DNA of 52,575 bases from an uncultured bacterium (GTDB lineage Bacteria > Bacillota > Clostridia > Oscillospirales > Oscillospiraceae), in assembly GCA_948469375.1 (NCBI GenBank), contig CAOKLO010000020.1, positions 1 through 52,575 of the forward strand, written 5' to 3'. Position numbers and translations under genes: made by a program. This document shows positions 24,266-33,210 of this stretch, in pieces (position 1 is the first letter of the stretch; every line of letters begins with the position of its first letter). The notes beneath the pieces are model-generated. The model did no database searches. It had not been told where the DNA came from and was given only the letters and a program-made list of their open reading frames with translations.

Positions 24266-24669
24266 CAATCTTCGGACGCCTCACATTGAATTTGCAGAAT
24301 ATCATCAACGAAAATTCTCTGCCCATTTGTCAGGACTACCTCGCGGGCACAGCTGTCTATTCGCTTGACTATGCCCGAGGCCGTAAGATATGCCCCGCCT
24401 TCTTTTTTACCGTCAGGCCGAAAAAAGGTGAACGCAGCTTTTGTACCTGGGAGCATACGCTGGAGCTTCGCGTCCAAAATGGACTTCTCCTCTTCGGTCA
24501 GTTCGGCCCGGCTGCTGGTGAGGCGGGCAGTTTCATGAACGGCGTCCTCATAGCCTGTCAAGGCCGCGAAGGGGCTGAATTGCGCAGCCCGGGCCGCCAT
24601 AGGCATCCGGGGATGCCGCTCCGAGGTTGGATGCGGCAGATTGATGATATCGTCGTAGGGGCTACTCAT
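24265..24669 (-). CDS. YolD-like protein
   Basis: 134 residues from ATG 24669, overlapping the polymerase stop by 4 nt. It contains the YolD core: PRMPMAARAAQFSPFAALTGYEDAVHE, then LTEEEKSILDAKLQRML, and a C-terminal beta part (GIVKRIDSCAREVVLTNGQRIFVDDILQI). YolD-like proteins are usually encoded next to Y-family polymerases of the UvrX/UmuC type in Firmicutes and their mobile elements, and are thought to act as a partner, roughly like UmuD. The gene order here fits exactly. Confidence 0.9.
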   Translation of the reverse strand: MSSPYDDIINLPHPTSERHPRMPMAARAAQFSPFAALTGYEDAVHETARLTSSRAELTEEEKSILDAKLQRMLPGTKAAFTFFRPDGKKEGGAYLTASGIVKRIDSCAREVVLTNGQRIFVDDILQIQCEASED

Positions 24670-26189
24670 GCTTTGTGCCCTCCGATCTGGCGGTTCCGGT
24701 CCTTGGCCGTCGCGCCCTCCTGAAAGTTCATCCCCTTCAGAATAGCGTTTTTGCCGAACCGCTTTTTGATGTCCAGTACCGTCTTCTGCACCATCCTCTC
24801 CCGCTCCAAATCCGCGGCCTCCCGCTCCTGCTGTTCCTGAACGGCGGCATAATTGGTAAACAGGTCCAGCTGCTCAAACGTCTCCTTCCTGGGGGCCTCC
24901 CCCTCTGGCAGTACACGGTTCGCGGTGATTGTCAGGCGGCGGACCAGAAGGCTCCGGTCAATGATGCGGTCAAACAACTCTAAAGCAGCGGCGATGATCC
25001 GCTTTGTGGAGGCGGTGTATTCCTCCAAATTAGCGGTGCCGTGGGCGTGCTTGGGGACGGAGCGGCCATAGCGGTCCGCCGTGACTTCTCCCTGATACTT
25101 CTTCTGACGGCTGGGAATTGTCAGATTCTCAATGTCATAGCCCACCGTCACCGTCAGCTGATCCGCCACCAGCCCCTTGTCTACCAAGTCCAGCGCCAGC
25201 TGGTCCGCCATCTCCCGGACCACCAGGCGGGCTTTCTCGTATGGGTAAGGGGATTGCAATACCTGCCCGGCCCCCATGCTTTTGGTCTCCGGCTTGTATG
25301 CCTTGATATCGGCAATCGTGCAGGGTTCCCAGCCCCAGGCATGGTCGATCAGGAGCTCCGCGTTTACGCCGAACATTTTATACAGCAGTTCCTCATTGTA
25401 ATAATCTTCTGGCTTTCCGATGGAGCAGCGGGCAATATCACCCATAGTGAAAAGGCCCTCCGCTTCTAATCTCTTGGAGTACCCGGGTCCTATCCGCCAG
25501 AAATCCGTCAAGGGACGGTGGGTCCACAGGTTATGGCGGTAGCTCTTCTCCGTCAGCTGAGCGATGCGGACGCCGTTCCTGTCCGGCTGGATGCGCTTGG
25601 CCCAGATGTCCATGGCGATTTTAGAAAGGTAGAGATTTGGGCCGATGCCCGCCGTGGCTGTGATTCCGGTGGTCTTCAGCACATCCAGAATGATCTTCAT
25701 GGTGAGGTCGCGGGCACTGAGACGGTAAGTCTCCAGGTAGTTGGTGGCGTCTATAAACACTTCGTCAATCGAGTAATTGATGATATCTTCCGGCGCGATG
25801 TATTTGAGGTACACGCCGTAAACCTTCGTACTCCACTCCATGTAATGGGCCATTCGGGGCGGGGCTGCGATATAATCTACAGAAAGAGCCGGATTGGCTT
25901 TCAATTCGGTATCGCTGCTGGAGGAGCCTGTGAACTGCCGCCCCGGAGCCTCCCGCAGGCGTGCGGCGTTGATCTCCTTGACCCGCTGGACCACCTCGAA
26001 CAGCCGCGCCCGGCCGGAGATGCCCCAGGCTTTCAGGGAGGGCGTTACGGCGAGGCAGATGGTCTTCTCCGTGCGGCTCAAATCCGCCACCACGAGGTTG
26101 GTGGTGAGAGGGTCCAAGCCCCGCTCGACGCACTCCACTGAAGCGTAAAAACTTTTGAGATCAATGGCCAGATAAGTCCGGTCTCCCAT
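24666..26189 (-). CDS. Y-family DNA polymerase (UvrX/UmuC type)
   Basis: 507 residues starting MGDRTYLAIDLKSFYASVECVERG at ATG 26189, with AAGGTGG upstream. Catalytic motifs are DLKSFYASVE (first Asp) and NYSIDEVFIDAT (the SIDE acidic pair); the helix-hairpin-helix (TDFWRIGPGYSKRLEAEG) and the C-terminal little-finger domain follow. This is a lesion-bypass polymerase. Mobile elements often carry such a pair to survive DNA damage during transfer. The YolD gene follows in the same operon. Confidence 0.95.
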   Translation of the reverse strand: MGDRTYLAIDLKSFYASVECVERGLDPLTTNLVVADLSRTEKTICLAVTPSLKAWGISGRARLFEVVQRVKEINAARLREAPGRQFTGSSSSDTELKANPALSVDYIAAPPRMAHYMEWSTKVYGVYLKYIAPEDIINYSIDEVFIDATNYLETYRLSARDLTMKIILDVLKTTGITATAGIGPNLYLSKIAMDIWAKRIQPDRNGVRIAQLTEKSYRHNLWTHRPLTDFWRIGPGYSKRLEAEGLFTMGDIARCSIGKPEDYYNEELLYKMFGVNAELLIDHAWGWEPCTIADIKAYKPETKSMGAGQVLQSPYPYEKARLVVREMADQLALDLVDKGLVADQLTVTVGYDIENLTIPSRQKKYQGEVTADRYGRSVPKHAHGTANLEEYTASTKRIIAAALELFDRIIDRSLLVRRLTITANRVLPEGEAPRKETFEQLDLFTNYAAVQEQQEREAADLERERMVQKTVLDIKKRFGKNAILKGMNFQEGATAKDRNRQIGGHKA

Positions 26190-26204
26190 GAAGCGCACCA
26201 CCTT

Positions 26205-26222
26205 CGAAACAAAACTTTGTTC
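26205..26222 (-). promoter_or_regulatory. possible LexA-type operator
   Basis: On the minus strand, GAACAAAGTTTTGTTTCG forms an imperfect inverted repeat with a GAAC-type left half, directly upstream of the polymerase start. It only loosely resembles the Firmicutes SOS box (CGAAC-N4-GTTCG). The gene type makes SOS control likely. Confidence 0.3.
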
Positions 26223-26233
26223 TAGTTTATCAT

Positions 26234-26263
26234 AGCATACCCGGTTCGACTGCGGCAAGTCAA
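26234..26263 (-). promoter_or_regulatory. candidate promoter for the polymerase-YolD operon
   Basis: Reading the minus strand, TTGACT (26258-26263) is followed 18 nt later by TATGCT (26234-26239), about 45 nt before the coding start. The match is moderate. The intergenic gap is short and also serves the divergent gene at 26297. Confidence 0.4.
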
Positions 26264-26296
26264 AATCTATTATCTATAAAAGGGAGTCAAAGAAAA

Positions 26297-27713
26297 ATGA
26301 ATGTTATTGAGTTTGAGCGATGGGAACCCTCCGCAGACGATCCCCGCGAATTGGAGTACGTGGGCCAGCGAACAGCGTCAGATGTATTTCAGGAGCTGAA
26401 ACACCGCCTGGAGAGTCAGGGCTGTCTGCCCGATGAGTATTTCCTCCTGGACAGCTTCTGGGAAAATGGCCGGGAGATTCCAAAAGACGCCGATATCTTC
26501 TGCACCACTGACTACGGCGCCAGCGAGGGCGTGTACCTGGACGCATACCTCAAGTGGTTCGACAAGGGCCAGGAAAAGCACGTTACGCAAAAATTCCTCA
26601 CTGGCAAGACCCTGGGAGAGAATGGGAGCGACCTGGACCGGATGTTCCTCGTTTCCGCCGCCATCACGAAGGCATTCCACGGCGACAACGCCACTCACGC
26701 CCGGTACATGAAAATCGGCGGCGTGGAGGAAGATGCCGACGGCTCTGTGGTATATCTAAGTCAGCAGGAAAAAAAGGTCATTATTGAGGCTCTGGTGGAA
26801 CAGCGGGAGCGGCAGGAGCAGGCCATGGGCCAGACCGAGCTGCTCTTGCGCCGCATGACCGGGAGCATTACGGAGTACGTCAATACCGTAGGGATGCGTC
26901 CCTTGCGGATGAGTGACTTTGACAAAGCGGTGCTTGCAATCCAGGACGGAGAACTGGAAGCCTTCAAGAAATACGCCGCCAAGGTCCCGTACCAGCAGGA
27001 GGAAACCCTGCTGGTGGAGGCGGCTGGCCGTCCGGGGGGCCGTGGGCCGGAAAATGACGGAGCTGCTGATGCAGGACCGATGCAATATCGACTATGCGGC
27101 GTACTGTAACGCTTGTAAAAGAGCCATCAACATCAATGACCCGGAAAAGGTAATTTTCCTGATGGTGCGGGCACAAGCCAGCGTGCCGCAGCTGGAACCG
27201 TCTTTCTTTGGTGAGATGGCCTCCTACGCCTACTTGGACCACCGCTTCATTGCCAGGGAGATCATCAGGCGGTGCGGTGAGGAGCAGATCGCCGCCGCCC
27301 CACCCCGCCTCTTGGAACAGTTCGCCGCGGACCAAGACTTTCGCACACTATCCGCGCTGGTGGAGAAAGGAATCTCCGGAGGTCCTAACGCCTGGAGAAC
27401 GCTGCACATGCTGACCTGTGGAGGTCATGACAGCTGGATTGCGGAGGCGCTTCTGAAAAAGCGGATGTGGGTGGAAGCCGACGACTACAACGCACTCCAC
27501 GCCTGCGTCCAGAACGATGCCGTTGATGTGTGCAAGCTGCTGCTGGAGGGCGGCGTGGACTTCGATATCTACCAGCAGTGGGCGAAGAACCACCCTTGCG
27601 GCGGTCATGAGGAAACCGTCCAAGCCCTGGCGGACCACTGGGTAGAGCTGCAAGCGGCCCAGGAACAGGGAGAACAGGCCCCTTCACAGACTGGGGGGAT
27701 GTCTCTTGGCTAA
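26297..27713 (+). pseudogene. ICE accessory protein with C-terminal ankyrin-like segment, frameshifted
   Basis: ATG 26297 opens a frame that runs to 27109, while the coherent protein continues in another frame to 27713. Removing one G from the six-G run at 27034-27039 joins EAAGRPGAVGRKMTELL and gives 471 residues. The N-terminal half (FQELKHRLESQGCLPDEYFLL, then DAYLKWFDKGQEKHVTQKFLTG) resembles accessory proteins of these ICEs that I cannot name. The second half contains an ankyrin-like unit, DYNALHACVQNDAVDVCKLLLEGG. Its last codons overlap the wall-hydrolase start. The break may be real, phase variation, or a homopolymer error. Confidence 0.7.
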
Positions 27714-28773
27714 CGCCGCGCTCATCGCCAAAGCCGCCGCAACGGTCCTCTCCGACGAGAATACCAGGAAAACCGTGGGCTGGATCATCGTGGCGGTCCT
27801 CTCCCCCATCATCCTGCTCATCGCCTTCCTCTGCGCCCTGGCCTCCGGCACCGCCACGCACAATGTCTCAGCCGCTGAGCTGTGCTTTTATGGCGGAGAG
27901 CTTCCGGCGGACACGCCGGAGGAATACCGGACCTACATTGAGGACATGCGCGCCAGCTTCGAGCTGCTGGACGGCTTCATTACAACGGCGAATAATAAAA
28001 CAGAGGAAGAGAAGAGCCTTGACGGCACCAAAGTCAAGGTGTTTTTTTATGCTCTCTACTTCGGGGAGGACTCCCCAAGCCGCAGGGACCACCAGAAGTT
28101 CGTGGACTGCTTCGCCGTCTACGAGGAGCGGACCCGCATGGTTCCCGTGGAGGGCAGCGACCCGCCCGCCGAGACGGAGGAGATCTATACCGTGGCCATT
28201 CCCATCGAGGATATGGAAACCGTCTGGCGGAACATCGCCGCGGCCATGGGAGCAGAACCCACCGCCGAGCAAAAGGCCAATGCGGACAGCGTCTACAGCC
28301 TGATTCGGTATGGCTACACCGGCGGAGGCGCGGCTGGCGGAGGCGGATTTGACGACGTGCCTTTCATCGGCGCAGATGGCTTCTGTTCTCCTATCGGGCC
28401 GAACTGGCGGAACATCATCACCTCGGAGTTCGGCTACCGCAAGGACCCCTTCACTGGAAAGACGAAAGGCCACAGCGGCATGGACCTGGCAGTCCCCACC
28501 GGCACGCCCATCCGGGCCGCTCTGCCTGGGACCGTCACCGTCTCGACCTACAACCAGGGCGGATACGGATATTATATCATGATCGACCATAGCGGCGGGC
28601 TGGTTACGCTGTACGGTCACTGCTCCCAGCTGCTGGCGCGGGTGGGCCGGACGGTGGAGGCCGGAGACGTGATTGCCCTGTCCGGCTCCACCGGGCGGTC
28701 TACCGGGCCGCATCTGCACTTCGAGGTCCGCCTCAACGGCCAGCGGACCAACCCCAGAAGTTACTTGCCGTGA
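27706..28773 (+). CDS. membrane-anchored M23 peptidase, conjugation wall hydrolase
   Basis: TTG start at 27706 behind GGGGGGA, overlapping the previous stop; 355 residues. A membrane anchor (GWIIVAVLSPIILLIAFLCALA) lies at about 25-46, then an ectodomain, a Gly-rich hinge (GGGAAGGGGF) and a LytM/M23 zinc peptidase: GHSGMDLAVPTGTPI, LYGHCSQL and GPHLHFEV contain the metal ligands and catalytic His. It would cut peptidoglycan cross-links to let the channel pass, the role of VirB1 or CwlT in other systems. A single M23 domain is present; I saw no lysozyme-like or NlpC/P60 domain. Confidence 0.92.
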   Translation: MANAALIAKAAATVLSDENTRKTVGWIIVAVLSPIILLIAFLCALASGTATHNVSAAELCFYGGELPADTPEEYRTYIEDMRASFELLDGFITTANNKTEEEKSLDGTKVKVFFYALYFGEDSPSRRDHQKFVDCFAVYEERTRMVPVEGSDPPAETEEIYTVAIPIEDMETVWRNIAAAMGAEPTAEQKANADSVYSLIRYGYTGGGAAGGGGFDDVPFIGADGFCSPIGPNWRNIITSEFGYRKDPFTGKTKGHSGMDLAVPTGTPIRAALPGTVTVSTYNQGGYGYYIMIDHSGGLVTLYGHCSQLLARVGRTVEAGDVIALSGSTGRSTGPHLHFEVRLNGQRTNPRSYLP

Positions 28774-28786
28774 GGAGGACACATTT

Positions 28787-29401
28787 ATGACAGAGCGAGA
28801 AAGGCAAGCGTTTATCAGAGGGCTTTCCTTTGAGGGAGAGATTGAGGACCGTGACGGCGTACTTGGGTTCACGGTCAAAAAGGACTTCGATCTGGCCGCA
28901 GTGTTCAAAGGTGTTTATGATCCGGCGGCTGATCCCCCAATTCAACGGATCAATCTCGGATATTGTATCGCGGATCAAATGGTATGGTACTCGATGGAAC
29001 TCGATTTTGGACGCCGTGATGATGGGTGGGATAGTGTGCCGCGAATGTTCCAGCTCAGCGACGGGGAACGGGAGTACCTGAAAAATGAAATGGACTGCTA
29101 TTGCCTCCAGAAGACTGGTATGCCGTTGCTTGAATACAGTCTCCTCCATTGGTCTGAGGATAATGGGCCCACGCCAACGTTGGCAGAGCTGGGTGCTCGG
29201 GCACGGATGGAGCAGCCGATGCCTCAGCCCATCTCTGCTATTGATTTTATGGGTTGGTTCGCCAGCCAGTGTGTTGACCAAATGGCAGAGGATATGCGAA
29301 GTAAGGCCACGCCGGAGGAATGGGAAAGGCTCATGTCAGAGGTCCAGCAGGACAAAGAGCAGCAGGATAAGGCGCCGGGATTTACAGGCCCTTCCATGTA
29401 A
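28787..29401 (+). CDS. hypothetical ICE protein, shared C-domain family member A
   Basis: ATG 28787 has GAGGAGG 8 nt upstream, 13 nt after the hydrolase stop; 204 residues. Its core shares a pattern with the proteins at 30593 and 32088: DFDLAAVFKG, INLGYCIADQMVWYSMELDF, then QLSDGEREYLKNEMDCYCLQKTG. Here the domain makes up nearly the whole protein, followed by a tail with PEEWERLMSEVQQDKEQQ and PSM at the end. It has no signal peptide. The function is unknown. Confidence 0.7.
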   Translation: MTERERQAFIRGLSFEGEIEDRDGVLGFTVKKDFDLAAVFKGVYDPAADPPIQRINLGYCIADQMVWYSMELDFGRRDDGWDSVPRMFQLSDGEREYLKNEMDCYCLQKTGMPLLEYSLLHWSEDNGPTPTLAELGARARMEQPMPQPISAIDFMGWFASQCVDQMAEDMRSKATPEEWERLMSEVQQDKEQQDKAPGFTGPSM

Positions 29402-29501
29402 TAAAACTGTTTGCGAAACGGTGTGATACGCGTTTCAAGGTCCGGACCAACAGCACAGCGGACCAGCCCCAAAAGCTATCCGCCGTAGAATTGGAGGAAC
29501 T

Positions 29502-30584
29502 ATGAAAATAAAAACAAACTTCTCATACGCGCTGAACTATTTTGGAGAGGCTGACTGCCGGATCGAAAGGCTGATAGAGGCGTCCCCTGAAGATTTCAAA
29601 GAACTGCAAATCTCCCTTCAGGACAACCCCCTTCTCCTGAAGCATAAGGACTGTATGTACGAGCAGGACGGCGTCTGCCACTGTCTGCTGGTTTTGGAGC
29701 AGGAGGGTTATGACGGCATTCTGGTTGAGTCGAAAGGTCCCGGCTATCCTTTCTACGGCGCATATATCACCGGAATGCGGGACGTCTTAAACGGCGAGTT
29801 GAGCCGGGCGGCGGACTTCATCGTCCGGCAATGCATGGAGAACTCCCAAGAGGGCAGCTGGCAAATCCAGTTCAATGACCCTCCTGGTCGGGCTCATGGA
29901 TATGTGCCTTTCAATGAACTGTCCGAGCGGTTCGGGCTGACGATCCGGCCCGGCAACGGGCTGGACGCCATGCTTTTGAATATTCTGCGCCGCCGGCCGG
30001 GAATAACCGACGCGGAGCTGGGCGACGGTATTGTGGAGACAACCATTGCTGCAGACTCTCACATATACCCGAATACGCAGAGGAATACATCCGTCGAGTT
30101 CTCGCTGGATCGGGTAACTGCTCTTTTTAAAAACGCCGTCTCCTCAGCGCTTGGCCTTTACCGGGGAGAGGATCTGTACGCCATGCTTCACGGAAGTTTT
30201 GGTTTAACGCTCCAGGAAATTCGAGACCACAGGTATCTCTCTGACCTGGAGCTGGAGAATACCTGCCAGGTTCCCCGGCAGGTGCTGGAGGGCGCTATGC
30301 CGGTCCGTGACGTTCTTGCCTTGGATGGCCTTCCCGAAGTCGCCTCTCTAGCGCATAAAAACTCCGTCTTCCTGGTCCCGCTGGAGGACCTGAAGCTGCT
30401 GACGGATGCGGGCAAGGAGGACTTCGCCGCTTTGCTGGACGCGCGGGTGGCCGATATCCGGGTCGACGAGGAAACGCCCGAGCTGCTGCTGGAGGGCGTG
30501 GAGGCGGCAGAGCTGGATCGGCTCCATGACAAGCTTGAAGCCCATAAACAGGCGGAGCAGGCCATGGGTCCGGCAATGGGATAG
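29502..30584 (+). CDS. hypothetical ICE accessory protein (360 aa)
   Basis: ATG 29502 follows TTGGAGGAA. The first 150 residues (ERLIEASPEDFKELQISL, then CHCLLVLEQEGYDGILVESKGPGYPFYGAYI) resemble a domain I have seen in gut Firmicutes ICE proteins (possibly DUF6329-like, unconfirmed). The second part (YAMLHGSFGLTLQEIRDHRYL through HKNSVFLVPLEDLKLL) looks like DUF5688-type or related sequence. The tail is rich in Glu and Leu. It lies in a run of same-strand accessory genes. The function is unknown. Confidence 0.7.
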   Translation: MKIKTNFSYALNYFGEADCRIERLIEASPEDFKELQISLQDNPLLLKHKDCMYEQDGVCHCLLVLEQEGYDGILVESKGPGYPFYGAYITGMRDVLNGELSRAADFIVRQCMENSQEGSWQIQFNDPPGRAHGYVPFNELSERFGLTIRPGNGLDAMLLNILRRRPGITDAELGDGIVETTIAADSHIYPNTQRNTSVEFSLDRVTALFKNAVSSALGLYRGEDLYAMLHGSFGLTLQEIRDHRYLSDLELENTCQVPRQVLEGAMPVRDVLALDGLPEVASLAHKNSVFLVPLEDLKLLTDAGKEDFAALLDARVADIRVDEETPELLLEGVEAAELDRLHDKLEAHKQAEQAMGPAMG

Positions 30585-30592
30585 GGGGAGCT

Positions 30593-31798
30593 ATGAACAG
30601 ATTCAACACTCCCCTTGTGGCGGAGGGTCTCATTGCCTACGCCATCGAACGGCAGAACGGATTCGAGCGGCACCAGCAAAAGGGATTTCCCCCTTGGGCG
30701 GAGCGGCGGAGGCTCTGGACAGACGCTATCCTCCAGGGTATAGCGAGGCTGGAGGGGGAGCCCCCCGATCCGAAATTGATGGAACGATATGACCACGAGC
30801 TGGGAACGGCCCGCCGGGGGTTTGTTTCCGTGCCCGCCTCCCCCCAGCTCCAACAAAAGACCATCCGAAACCTGCGGCGCTTCGTATCCGCATTGGAGTT
30901 TGCGGGGGGCGACCGCCGCCGGCAGATCAATGTAGTCTGGAAACTGCTGGACGACATGTCCTCCCACCTGCCCTGGGCCGATACCGGCAACGGCCTTAAT
31001 CGGACCCGTGACGAGGCGGAGTATGCGCTTTGCCGTATGACTGCCCAGCTGCTTATCCGCTTTACCCGCGTCCTTCTGGGCGGAGACGCCGGACCCCATT
31101 GGGTAAGCGGTTTTGTCTCCGGCTCCGTTACGGACGCGGAAGCCGTCAGGCGGACCGCCGTGTACCGGGACACGCTCCGGCAGTATCCGGAGGTCAAGGA
31201 GTGGCCTGCCCTCTGCACCGTCTGCGTGGGGCGGGATATGCCGTCCGCCATTGGAGCGGTCAACACCTGCACCTTTGATCTGGAAATCCTGAACCGGATC
31301 GGAGACAGGTTCCTCAAAGAACAGGGCGTCCAGCGAGTGTATTCCCGGCAGATGACCATTACTGCGTCGCAAGCAACGACCAATAGCTGGAGGTCGGTAC
31401 AGTATCCGTTACTCCAGGGAAACCGATCCTTGACAGCAGCGGATTTCGATGTTCAGGAGAGAATCGGGGTGGAAGATGATCGGGTCAACTTCTGCCTGGA
31501 CGTCCTCGCTGATGAGAAAAGCGTATTCGGAAGACAGTTGTCCGGTGACGTGGAGGACTCCTATGTTCAAGCGTACACGTCCTACATGGTAGACACAGGC
31601 CGGGTCGATGATACGCTGGATATTGTGGTTAGATCGTCCGGCGAGGATGGGTGGTTTTCCTGTATTCTCACGGATGAAGTCAGGGAGTCGTTGCGGCAGA
31701 AGCTGGATACCTTCTGTCTGCTGACGTATGGAGAGTATCTGCCGGTGCCGCCGGTCCAGAACAATCCCGCCCCACTCCAGATGGGGCCCATCATGTAA
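30593..31798 (+). CDS. hypothetical ICE protein with shared C-domain, member B
   Basis: ATG 30593 follows GGGGGAG; 401 residues. The N-terminal 290 residues (FNTPLVAEGLIAYAIERQNGF, PWADTGNGLNRTRDEAEYALC, YRDTLRQYPEVKEWPALC) are not recognised. From about residue 300 it has the shared domain: DEKSVFGRQLSG, QAYTSYMVDTGRVDDTLDIVV and LTDEVRESLRQKLDTFCLL. It ends PLQMGPIM, like its relatives ending GPSM and APLM. It has no signal peptide and is probably co-transcribed with its neighbours. Confidence 0.7.
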   Translation: MNRFNTPLVAEGLIAYAIERQNGFERHQQKGFPPWAERRRLWTDAILQGIARLEGEPPDPKLMERYDHELGTARRGFVSVPASPQLQQKTIRNLRRFVSALEFAGGDRRRQINVVWKLLDDMSSHLPWADTGNGLNRTRDEAEYALCRMTAQLLIRFTRVLLGGDAGPHWVSGFVSGSVTDAEAVRRTAVYRDTLRQYPEVKEWPALCTVCVGRDMPSAIGAVNTCTFDLEILNRIGDRFLKEQGVQRVYSRQMTITASQATTNSWRSVQYPLLQGNRSLTAADFDVQERIGVEDDRVNFCLDVLADEKSVFGRQLSGDVEDSYVQAYTSYMVDTGRVDDTLDIVVRSSGEDGWFSCILTDEVRESLRQKLDTFCLLTYGEYLPVPPVQNNPAPLQMGPIM

Positions 31799-31815
31799 CG
31801 CAGGAGGAAAACACG

Positions 31816-32091
31816 ATGGAGAAAAACGAAATCACGCTGTCCTTCGACAGCGAGAAGATGGAGGCGCTGGTGTTCTATCTGAAGAAGGAAAACACCAATG
31901 TCCAGCACAAAATGGATGAGGCCCTGCGGATTCTTTACGAGGAGACTGTACCGGAACCGCTGCGGGAGTATCTGGACGCCAAGTCCGCGCCTATCCGTCC
32001 CAGGCGTCCGCCACGCCCCAGTCAACCCAAGGCGGAGACGCCCAAACCAGCGCCCGATTCCACAGGCGGCGGAAAGGGGGCTGACGTATGA
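31816..32091 (+). CDS. DUF6103-like small protein
   Basis: ATG 31816 follows CAGGAGGAA; 91 residues. The start (NEITLSFDSEKMEALVFYLKKENTNVQHKMDEALRILYEETVPEPLREYLDAK) fits the small ICE family I know as DUF6103: a strand and two helices in RHH style, then a Pro-rich tail. Its stop overlaps the next start (ATGA). The next protein begins with a related segment (VEKRMQEMLIGLYAELVP), which suggests the two work together or arose by duplication. Confidence 0.75.
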   Translation: MEKNEITLSFDSEKMEALVFYLKKENTNVQHKMDEALRILYEETVPEPLREYLDAKSAPIRPRRPPRPSQPKAETPKPAPDSTGGGKGADV

Positions 32092-33101
32092 GCGGCGATG
32101 TGCTATGGCTTCACGAATATGAAATGAGTGCGCTCTCCTCTGTGCTGGAGAAGCAGGGTACCACTGTGGAGAAGCGGATGCAGGAGATGCTGATCGGCCT
32201 GTATGCTGAGCTGGTGCCCCATGAGGAACAGCAGGAAATCCGTTCCCGCCTCTATGCGGAGTGTGCCGCGGAACAGACGGCGGAGGAAGCGGCCCGGAAG
32301 TACACTGCGTTTTGTGTGCGGGAGAACGATAAAATATCGTTCTATCAGCTGGACAGAACGGAGGATATCCTGGAGGTTGCCAAGTTCCTGCGCCGGTATC
32401 TGCGGCAGGGACAGGGGCACGGCGCCGCCGCGCTCCAGACGAGTGCCTTCGCCAGAATGGACCCGGTCACCGAGGAACAGTATGAACGGCTGCTGGCGCT
32501 GCGGATGGAATCCCCCGGCAAAGTCACCGGCGTGTTTGATCTGGACTTTGACCGTCAGGAGGTTTCCTCTGCGGATGTCGCGGAGGGCTGGAATACCTGG
32601 TCCATGCAGGACGTCTCCAACGCCATCTACCACGCATACCGAAAGAGCTGTCTCAGACCGGAGCAATATACAGCTCGGTTCCTGGAGAAGCTGGAGAGCA
32701 AAGAACTCACCTCACCGGGTCACCTCTCCGCACGGGATATCTCTTTCGCGGAGGAGATCACCGAGATAGACAGTCTGCTGAATTTCATGGCGGAAACATA
32801 CTTCGATGTGGACAAAGTGTTCGGCACGCATGTCTGCACCTGCGAAAACGACGACGCCCTGAACGTCTATGCCAACTATGATTGCGCTTCCGGGCAGGTC
32901 TGCGATGAGCTGGAGGTCGATCTGCACCGGGCGGATGGGCGTGAGGAATCGGTGGAGTACCGGCTCAACGCTGTTGAGAAAGCAACTCTGCTGCGAAAGA
33001 TGGACGTCTACTGCCTGGAACAGACCGGGACGTCCCTGAAAGATTACATCGCCCAGTTGATGGCGGAGGAGATCATGCCGCCATCCGCCCCATTGATGTG
33101 A
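32088..33101 (+). CDS. hypothetical ICE protein with shared C-domain, member C
   Basis: 337 residues from ATG 32088, coupled to the DUF6103-like gene. The N-terminus (YEMSALSSVLEKQGTTVEKRMQEMLIGLYAELVPHEEQQEI) resembles that small protein. A middle part follows (YTAFCVRENDKISFYQLDRTEDILEVAKFLRRYLRQG). The C-terminus has the shared domain: DVDKVFGTHVCTC, LNVYANYDCASGQVCDELEVDL, LNAVEKATLLRKMDVYCLEQTG. It is thus a combination of both families. The function is unknown. Confidence 0.75.
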   Translation: MSGDVLWLHEYEMSALSSVLEKQGTTVEKRMQEMLIGLYAELVPHEEQQEIRSRLYAECAAEQTAEEAARKYTAFCVRENDKISFYQLDRTEDILEVAKFLRRYLRQGQGHGAAALQTSAFARMDPVTEEQYERLLALRMESPGKVTGVFDLDFDRQEVSSADVAEGWNTWSMQDVSNAIYHAYRKSCLRPEQYTARFLEKLESKELTSPGHLSARDISFAEEITEIDSLLNFMAETYFDVDKVFGTHVCTCENDDALNVYANYDCASGQVCDELEVDLHRADGREESVEYRLNAVEKATLLRKMDVYCLEQTGTSLKDYIAQLMAEEIMPPSAPLM

Positions 33102-33210
33102 GTCAAAAATGGCACAAGTTTTTTGTTGCTGCTGCTGAATGGATATCCCGCCGGGGATGTGGCATTGTGTTGCCAGCCCACAAAAATGATAACAGAAAGG
33201 AAATGACGCC

